A DNA stretch of 47,251 bases. Origin: Pedobacter psychrodurus. Lineage in GTDB: Bacteria > Bacteroidota > Bacteroidia > Sphingobacteriales > Sphingobacteriaceae. Shown here piece by piece: positions 42,129 through 47,251 of the stretch. The stretch's first letter is position 1, and every line of letters starts with the position of its first letter. The notes under the pieces are model-generated. The model saw nothing but the letters and a program-made list of their open reading frames with translations, was not told where the DNA came from and ran no database searches. The stretch spans positions 301 to 47,551 of the forward strand of contig NZ_SJSO01000032.1 in NCBI RefSeq assembly GCF_004331735.1. The letters are read 5' to 3'. The position numbers were made by a program, and so were the translations under genes.

Positions 42129-45100
42129 ATGAGAAAATATATATTCTTTTTAGCATTTACCATTTTGTCGAAGTTCCTCTTTGCGCAAAATGTTAATATA
42201 CAGGGCCAGGTTAGCGATAAGGATGGCGGAATTCCTGGAGCAAGCATTATTGAGAAAGACGTTCCCGGAAACGGCGCATCCACTGGAACGGATGGTAAGT
42301 TTCGAATTACCTTAAGAGGTAAAAGCCGCATATTGGTAGTTAGTGCCATTGGTTATCTGGCAAAAGAGGTAACAATTGGCCAGTCAGCTAACATCAACAT
42401 ATCTTTAGAATCCGATGTAAAAGGTTTAGAAGAAGTAGTAGTGGTAGGTTATGGAACTACTAAGAAAGCCACTTTAACAGGAGCAATTAGTTCTGTATCG
42501 GGGCAGGATATCCGAAGAAACCCTTCGGCAAGTTTGCAGAATACTTTAGCAGGTCGGTTACCGGGTTTTAGTTCACAACAAACCAGTGGTCAGCCAGGAT
42601 CTGATGGAGCAACATTTTTTATCCGCGGAACAGGTTCTTACACTGGGTCTAACCAACCGCTTATTATTGTAGATGATATTGAGTTTACCTATGCACAATT
42701 TGCTCGTTTAGATGCAAATGAAATTGAAAGCCTGAGTATCTTAAAAGATGCATCAACAACTGCTGTTTATGGCATTAAAGGCGCCAATGGTGTAGTTTTA
42801 GTTACAACCAGACGCGGGGTTGTTGGTCCGCCAAATATTACTTTCCGTAGCGAGTATGCTCTTTCACAGCCAACAAGGTTACCAAACTTTCTTAATGCTT
42901 ACGAATCGGCAACACTTTTTAATCAGGCCAGAAAAAATGATGGACTACCTGTTCAATATACAGATGCTGATCTTGAGCATTGGAGAACTGGAGATGATCC
43001 TTATGGTCACCCCGATATAAATTGGAAGGAGGTTTTATTCCGTAAGTTTAGTTACCAATGGCGCAACAACTTCGATATTAGTGGTGGTAACGATGTAGTA
43101 AAATATTTTGCCTCCTTAGGTATGGTTACGCAAAATGGTATTTTAAACGATTTTGGAGCGGGTGAAGATGTAAACAATAACTTTTATTACAAAAGATATA
43201 ATTACCGCTCAAATATTGATATCAAGGCAACAAAAACCTTAAATGTTAAGCTCGATTTATTTGGGAATATCGGAGAAAGAAATAGTCCGGTAATTCCTAA
43301 TATAAATGGTATTCAGAATATCTTTTATTTTTACAACAGCTTTTTAACGCTGGCACCGTTCGCTTACCCTATTAATAATCCTGATGGAAGTTACGGCTAC
43401 AGTTATGCACAACCAAACCGCTACTCATCACCTAATATTGTGCAGGCATTAACATTAGGAGGCTATAGCAGAGATTTCGAAAACAATATGAATATCAATG
43501 CTGCTGCTACACAAAAACTGGATTTCATCACAAAAGGACTTTCTTTAAGAGGGGCAATTGCCTATGGTAGTACTTATACCTACACCAGGGGATTATCAAG
43601 AGGAACTTTCCCTGCATTTATTTACAATACAACTGATGGAAGTTATACGCCAAAAGATCCAAACGTTTTTAGGGTAGGTACTTATTCGTTAAATTATAGT
43701 CCGGGGTCTACTACCAGAACCATTAATCCACAGGCCTCGTTAAACTACGATCGTACATTCGGTTCACACCATGTAGCGGGTTTGGCTTTATACAATAACA
43801 GAAGCTTTTTTGGATATCGGGATCCGGCCAATACAAACCGTATCCTAAACTTTATCCCAGTTCCAACAAGTGGTTTTTCTGGTCGTGTAGGTTACGATTA
43901 CAAAGGGAAATATTTGGCCGAATTTAATGCAGGTTATAATAAATCAGAAGTTTTTGCATCGGGTAAAAAGTATGGGTTTTTCCCCGCTGGATCAATCGGT
44001 TATAACATTTCAGAAGAAAATTTTTTTAAAGAGAATATCAAGTTCGTTGATCGTTTAAAATTCAGGGCATCGTATGGGCTTGTTGGAACCGATGATATTG
44101 GTAATTACGCATACGCTTATTTACAGACTTATAACAACAGTGGTAACGTTTCATTCGGAACCTCTCACAATGCTTATAATGCCATATTCGAAGGCCGCTT
44201 GGCCAATTCAGATGTAACCTGGGAGAAAGTTAAGAAGCTAAATATTGGTATGGATTTAAGTATGTTTAAAGGACGTATTACTTCAACACTTGATGTATTC
44301 AATGATGATCGATATGATATCTTAACCAATAGAGGAACAGTATCTTATGTGTTTGGGCAATCTTTGCCTCCAGTTAACCTTGGAAAAACAAATAACAGAG
44401 GTTTCGAACTCGAAGTTGCCTATAATGATAAAATTGGAAAAGATTTCAACTACCGTGTTGGCGGTAATATCTCTGTAGCTAAAAATAAAATTGTTTTCCA
44501 GGATGAAGCCTTACCATTATTTCCATATCAACAATATACCGGTAATCCGATCAATACACCCAGACAGTTTAAATTCTTAGGTTTTTACCAAGATGCGGCG
44601 GATATTGCAAATAGTGCCAAGCCATTAACCGGAGTAAAACCTGGAGATATTAAATACGCAGATTTAAATGGCGATGGTGCAATTACCGATGCTGATCAAT
44701 CTTATTTTGGGTACTCAAATACACCTAATACCATTGTCGGTTTTAATTTAAGTGCAAACTATAAAACCTTAAGCTTAAATGTGCTTTTTCAGGGTGCATT
44801 AAATTTTAATGTAGCTGGTGTTCGTGAGTCTATCCAGGCTTTTGGATCTAATTTGCAGGCTATTCACCAACAAAGCTGGACACCAGAGCTTGGTCAGAAT
44901 GCCAAATATCCAATTTTATCAACCTCTCCCAATGCGATTTCCATCCCTACAGCACCTTCCGACTTTTGGAATGTTAGAGGAGATTATTTACGTCTGAAAT
45001 CAATTGAATTAAGTTATGGAATTCCACAGAGTTGGGTAAATAAGGTGCGGTTAAAGGGCGCAAGAATATATGTTAATGGTACAAATTTAATTACCTGGAC

Positions 45101-45209
45101 AAAACTTGGCTCGTTGTACGAATACGATCCAGAAATATCAAGCAACAATACCAACACCAATTATCCGCCACAAAGGCTTTACAACATGGGTTTATCGGTA
45201 ACATTTTAA
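42129..45209 (+). CDS. SusC-family TonB-dependent transporter, second of tandem pair
   Basis: The 1026-residue protein has a signal peptide (ending LFAQ), a CarboxypepD_reg-like domain (VNIQGQVSDKDGGIPGASIIEKD), the VVVVGYGTTKKATLTGAISSV segment, a plug with LAGRLPGFSSQQTSGQPGSDGATFFIRG and ILKDASTTAVYGIKGANGVVLVTTRRG, and a barrel ending in LYNMGLSVTF. It follows the first susD by 33 bases and precedes its own SusD by nine. It probably carries a different fragment of the same glycan than the first pair. Confidence 0.93.
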   Translation: MRKYIFFLAFTILSKFLFAQNVNIQGQVSDKDGGIPGASIIEKDVPGNGASTGTDGKFRITLRGKSRILVVSAIGYLAKEVTIGQSANINISLESDVKGLEEVVVVGYGTTKKATLTGAISSVSGQDIRRNPSASLQNTLAGRLPGFSSQQTSGQPGSDGATFFIRGTGSYTGSNQPLIIVDDIEFTYAQFARLDANEIESLSILKDASTTAVYGIKGANGVVLVTTRRGVVGPPNITFRSEYALSQPTRLPNFLNAYESATLFNQARKNDGLPVQYTDADLEHWRTGDDPYGHPDINWKEVLFRKFSYQWRNNFDISGGNDVVKYFASLGMVTQNGILNDFGAGEDVNNNFYYKRYNYRSNIDIKATKTLNVKLDLFGNIGERNSPVIPNINGIQNIFYFYNSFLTLAPFAYPINNPDGSYGYSYAQPNRYSSPNIVQALTLGGYSRDFENNMNINAAATQKLDFITKGLSLRGAIAYGSTYTYTRGLSRGTFPAFIYNTTDGSYTPKDPNVFRVGTYSLNYSPGSTTRTINPQASLNYDRTFGSHHVAGLALYNNRSFFGYRDPANTNRILNFIPVPTSGFSGRVGYDYKGKYLAEFNAGYNKSEVFASGKKYGFFPAGSIGYNISEENFFKENIKFVDRLKFRASYGLVGTDDIGNYAYAYLQTYNNSGNVSFGTSHNAYNAIFEGRLANSDVTWEKVKKLNIGMDLSMFKGRITSTLDVFNDDRYDILTNRGTVSYVFGQSLPPVNLGKTNNRGFELEVAYNDKIGKDFNYRVGGNISVAKNKIVFQDEALPLFPYQQYTGNPINTPRQFKFLGFYQDAADIANSAKPLTGVKPGDIKYADLNGDGAITDADQSYFGYSNTPNTIVGFNLSANYKTLSLNVLFQGALNFNVAGVRESIQAFGSNLQAIHQQSWTPELGQNAKYPILSTSPNAISIPTAPSDFWNVRGDYLRLKSIELSYGIPQSWVNKVRLKGARIYVNGTNLITWTKLGSLYEYDPEISSNNTNTNYPPQRLYNMGLSVTF

Positions 45210-45218
45210 GTTTAAGCT

Positions 45219-46961
45219 ATGAAAAGATATATTTTAATTGTTTTAATTTTAGTGGGATTAATATCCTGCAAAAAAGCAACCAGTTATCTCGATCAACAGA
45301 ATGCTGGTCAAGATGTAACAGTCGTATTTAGCGATAGTGTAAGAACCCTGGGTTTTTTAAACGGAATTTATCAGGGACGTGGCTTTTCGTTTAACAAAGG
45401 CCGCTGGGATAGTCATGGAAACCTTGAAGAGGCTACCGATGATGCCGAATACCGTTATAGCGGATCAGGGCAATATGCTGTAATTTTGTATTCCGGAAAC
45501 GTAAATCCGCTAAACGTAGTAAAAGGTACAACGACTGATTTTTATGTTCAGCCTTATTTACAGATCCGTGCAGTGAATTTATTTTTGTCGAAATTGCCAA
45601 CAACACCATTAGCCCCTTCAACACAAAAACGTGTTGCTGCTGAAGCCAGATTTTTACGCGCATGGTATTACCATTATTTGGTGAAATCTTTTGGGGGCAT
45701 TGCACTTCTTGGCGATAGGTTGTTTGATAAAGATGATATCATCGATATTCCAAGAAATACTTACGAAGATTGTATAAATTATATTGTAAGTGAATGTGAT
45801 GCTGCTGCGGCAAATCTTCCATTAGATCAGTTAGATCAAGATTATGGAAGAATTACCAAAGGGATGTGCCTTGCATTAAAATCGAGGGTATTGCTCAGTG
45901 CAGCAAGTCCTTTATTTAATGGTGGTGGTATAGTTAAAACAGGTGCAATTGCCAGTGTAATTGCTTATCCTACTTACGATGCTACCCGTTGGGCAAAAGC
46001 AGCACAGGCTGCAAAAGATGTAATCGACATGAATAAGTATGAACTTCTTGTCGATAATACTACTGCTCCAGGCTTCGGTTTTTATAAAACTTTCATTAGT
46101 AGGGCAAACAGTGAAATGATATTTACATTTACACAAGCGCCAAATAAAGATTTTGAAGGACATTTTCTTCCACCATCACGTAGTGGAGGATTTTATTCTA
46201 CACCTACACAAAATTTGGTCGATCAGTTCGATATGCGTAATGGAAAGCAGATTACTGATCCCACTTCAGGATATAACGCTGCAAATCCATATGTTAATCG
46301 CGATCCGAGATTCGGATACACAGTTATCTACAATGGTTCTAACTACGCAAACAATAGTGGTGCTCAGGCTCCTGTATTTACCTACGTAAACGCACCCTCA
46401 GATGGTAATGGAATTGGAACAACCTCAGGGTACTACGGTCGTAAAATGTGTGATGTTAACGTATCATGGGGTGGAAGTGCTAATGCTGATAGAGGCTATC
46501 CTTTGATGAGATATGCAGAGATATTGCTGAATTATGCTGAAGCGCTTAACGAATTGGGACAAACTAACGATGCACTTACTTATATTTTCAAGATCAGAGA
46601 ACGTGCCGGTATTTTACCAGGTACCGACGCTAGATTTGGTATTAAAACAGGTATCAGCCAAGCAGAACTCAGAGATTTGATCATTAAAGAACGCCGTACA
46701 GAAATGGCTTTTGAAGATATGCGGTTTTACGACGAGAGAAGATGGAAAATTGCTGAGATAACTCAAAATGCTTTCAATAAAATTATGTTGATTACCCCAA
46801 AAAGTGGCACAACTTCTACTTCTACAGATGGTACTTCGTATAATTATCAAATTACAAACTCGATTAGGAGACATAACTTTCGTGTGGCAAATTATCTTTT
46901 GCCAATTCCACAGAGCGAAATTTTAAAACTTCCTTCGTACCTGCAAAATCCAGGTTATTGA
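45219..46961 (+). CDS. SusD-family lipoprotein, second of tandem pair
   Basis: The 580-residue protein has a lipoprotein signal (MKRYILIVLILVGLISC) and the SusD core: VAAEARFLRAWYYHYLVKSFGGIALL, MCLALKSRVLLSAASPLFNGGG, RYAEILLNYAEALNELGQTNDALTYI and LIIKERRTEMAFEDMRFYDERRWKIA, ending LPIPQSEILKLPSYLQNPGY. The C-terminus is of normal form, so the protein looks complete. The TGA stop (46959-46961) is directly followed by what looks like a group II intron, so part of the stop may be supplied by the insertion. It pairs with the SusC nine bases upstream. Confidence 0.92.
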   Translation: MKRYILIVLILVGLISCKKATSYLDQQNAGQDVTVVFSDSVRTLGFLNGIYQGRGFSFNKGRWDSHGNLEEATDDAEYRYSGSGQYAVILYSGNVNPLNVVKGTTTDFYVQPYLQIRAVNLFLSKLPTTPLAPSTQKRVAAEARFLRAWYYHYLVKSFGGIALLGDRLFDKDDIIDIPRNTYEDCINYIVSECDAAAANLPLDQLDQDYGRITKGMCLALKSRVLLSAASPLFNGGGIVKTGAIASVIAYPTYDATRWAKAAQAAKDVIDMNKYELLVDNTTAPGFGFYKTFISRANSEMIFTFTQAPNKDFEGHFLPPSRSGGFYSTPTQNLVDQFDMRNGKQITDPTSGYNAANPYVNRDPRFGYTVIYNGSNYANNSGAQAPVFTYVNAPSDGNGIGTTSGYYGRKMCDVNVSWGGSANADRGYPLMRYAEILLNYAEALNELGQTNDALTYIFKIRERAGILPGTDARFGIKTGISQAELRDLIIKERRTEMAFEDMRFYDERRWKIAEITQNAFNKIMLITPKSGTTSTSTDGTSYNYQITNSIRRHNFRVANYLLPIPQSEILKLPSYLQNPGY

Positions 46962-47251
46962 GCGACATGAATGATTTGCGTGAGCAAATCAATGCTGTCT
47001 GATTGATGAGGGAGGGCCCCTCGGTATCGGCTTACAGGAGCAGGTACCAAACCTCCTCTAAGCTGCTTGGATTAAGTGTCCTGGTAGTGAGCGTTAGAGG
47101 AAAAGGCATCTTAGAGGTGTCAGGTGAGTATAAAGAAGATGAATGCAAATGAACTGCCGAAGAGGCGTCGAAAGGATTAGATGATGTCAAAACTAAAGTA
47201 CAGTAACACTTTATTATCAGCAGAGAGGATGACCTGTTTACCGTCTCTGTG
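46960..47251 (+). mobile_element. Probable group II intron, 5' (domain I) part, cut by window end
   Basis: After the susD stop comes about 290 bases with no open frame but dense RNA-type structure: TGATTTGC (46972-46979), a GTGA tetraloop of the GNRA class, then GCAAATCA (46984-46991). CCTCTAA near 47075 pairs with TTAGAGG near 47094, GCC-GAAGA-GGC lies near 47158, and CAGAGA...TCTCTG spans about 47220-47249. The wording GAGGGAGGGCCCCTCGGTA, GGAGCAGGTACCAAACCTCC and CCGAAGAGGCGTCGAAAGG strongly recalls the 5' portion of bacterial group II introns. The exact splice start is uncertain: GAGCG at 46960 or GTGAG at 46980. A reverse transcriptase-maturase would lie beyond the window. Confidence 0.55.

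Noticed and set aside
1..47251. CRISPR arrays, tRNA or rRNA genes.
   Set aside because: No regularly spaced repeats, no cloverleaf-like sequences and no rRNA blocks were recognised when reading both strands by eye.

Overview
The window looks like a chromosome segment of a Bacteroidota bacterium, most likely a Sphingobacteriaceae member such as Pedobacter. The reasons are three complete SusC/SusD pairs, a SusR-like hybrid two-component sensor with an AraC domain, A-rich start regions without Shine-Dalgarno sequences, and several promoters with the Bacteroidota -7 element TAnnTTTG. No search was run. All family calls come from reading motifs.

Layout. 1-1279: the edge of an IS3-type element, a 140-bp palindromic MITE-like repeat and a PAP2 phosphatase. 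1333-9861: a long leader region, then susC, susD and two long arylsulfatases with no glycosidase. 9862-14428: repeat-rich and partly decayed DNA, a broken GH35 gene, and a GH109 alpha-N-acetylgalactosaminidase next to a NahK-like anomeric kinase, together a probable GalNAc salvage pair. 14429-18127 (minus strand): GtrA and CDP-alcohol phosphatidyltransferase genes, a PhyH-type Fe(II)/2-oxoglutarate dioxygenase and an SDR. 18264-23275: a siderophore-type TonB receptor with a PepSY reductase, then small genes. 23655-46961: a large polysaccharide utilization locus with the hybrid sensor, BNR-4 propeller, double GH43, GH105, GH154 (DUF2264), GH43_24-like and GH35 enzymes and two SusCD pairs. This set resembles loci for type II arabinogalactan (arabinogalactan-protein, gum arabic). 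46960-end: what looks like the 5' part of a group II intron lying against the last susD stop codon.

The most interesting signal is a pair of very short ORFs ending in the same poly-cysteine peptide, MRMCCCYA-stop (1393-1485, plus) and MRMCCCCA-stop (16594-16674, minus). The first lies upstream of the susCD-sulfatase operon. The second ends 44 bases before the PhyH dioxygenase start. Their coding sequences differ mostly at synonymous positions (TGT/TGC, GCG/GCA), which points to selection on the peptide. Each has a TAnnTTTG box just upstream. I propose a cysteine-sensing leader that raises expression of sulfur-scavenging genes (sulfatases and perhaps a desulfurizing dioxygenase) when cysteine is short. 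Cysteine-rich upstream ORFs with such a role are known in mycobacteria. I do not know of a described Bacteroidota version.

In the arabinogalactan-type locus, direct repeats with a CCCCT core, spaced 21-22 bp, lie 27-28 bp upstream of -7-like sequences both before the enzyme operon (27742-27771) and before the susCD operon (36958-36984). They are good candidates for the hybrid sensor's AraC-domain operators.
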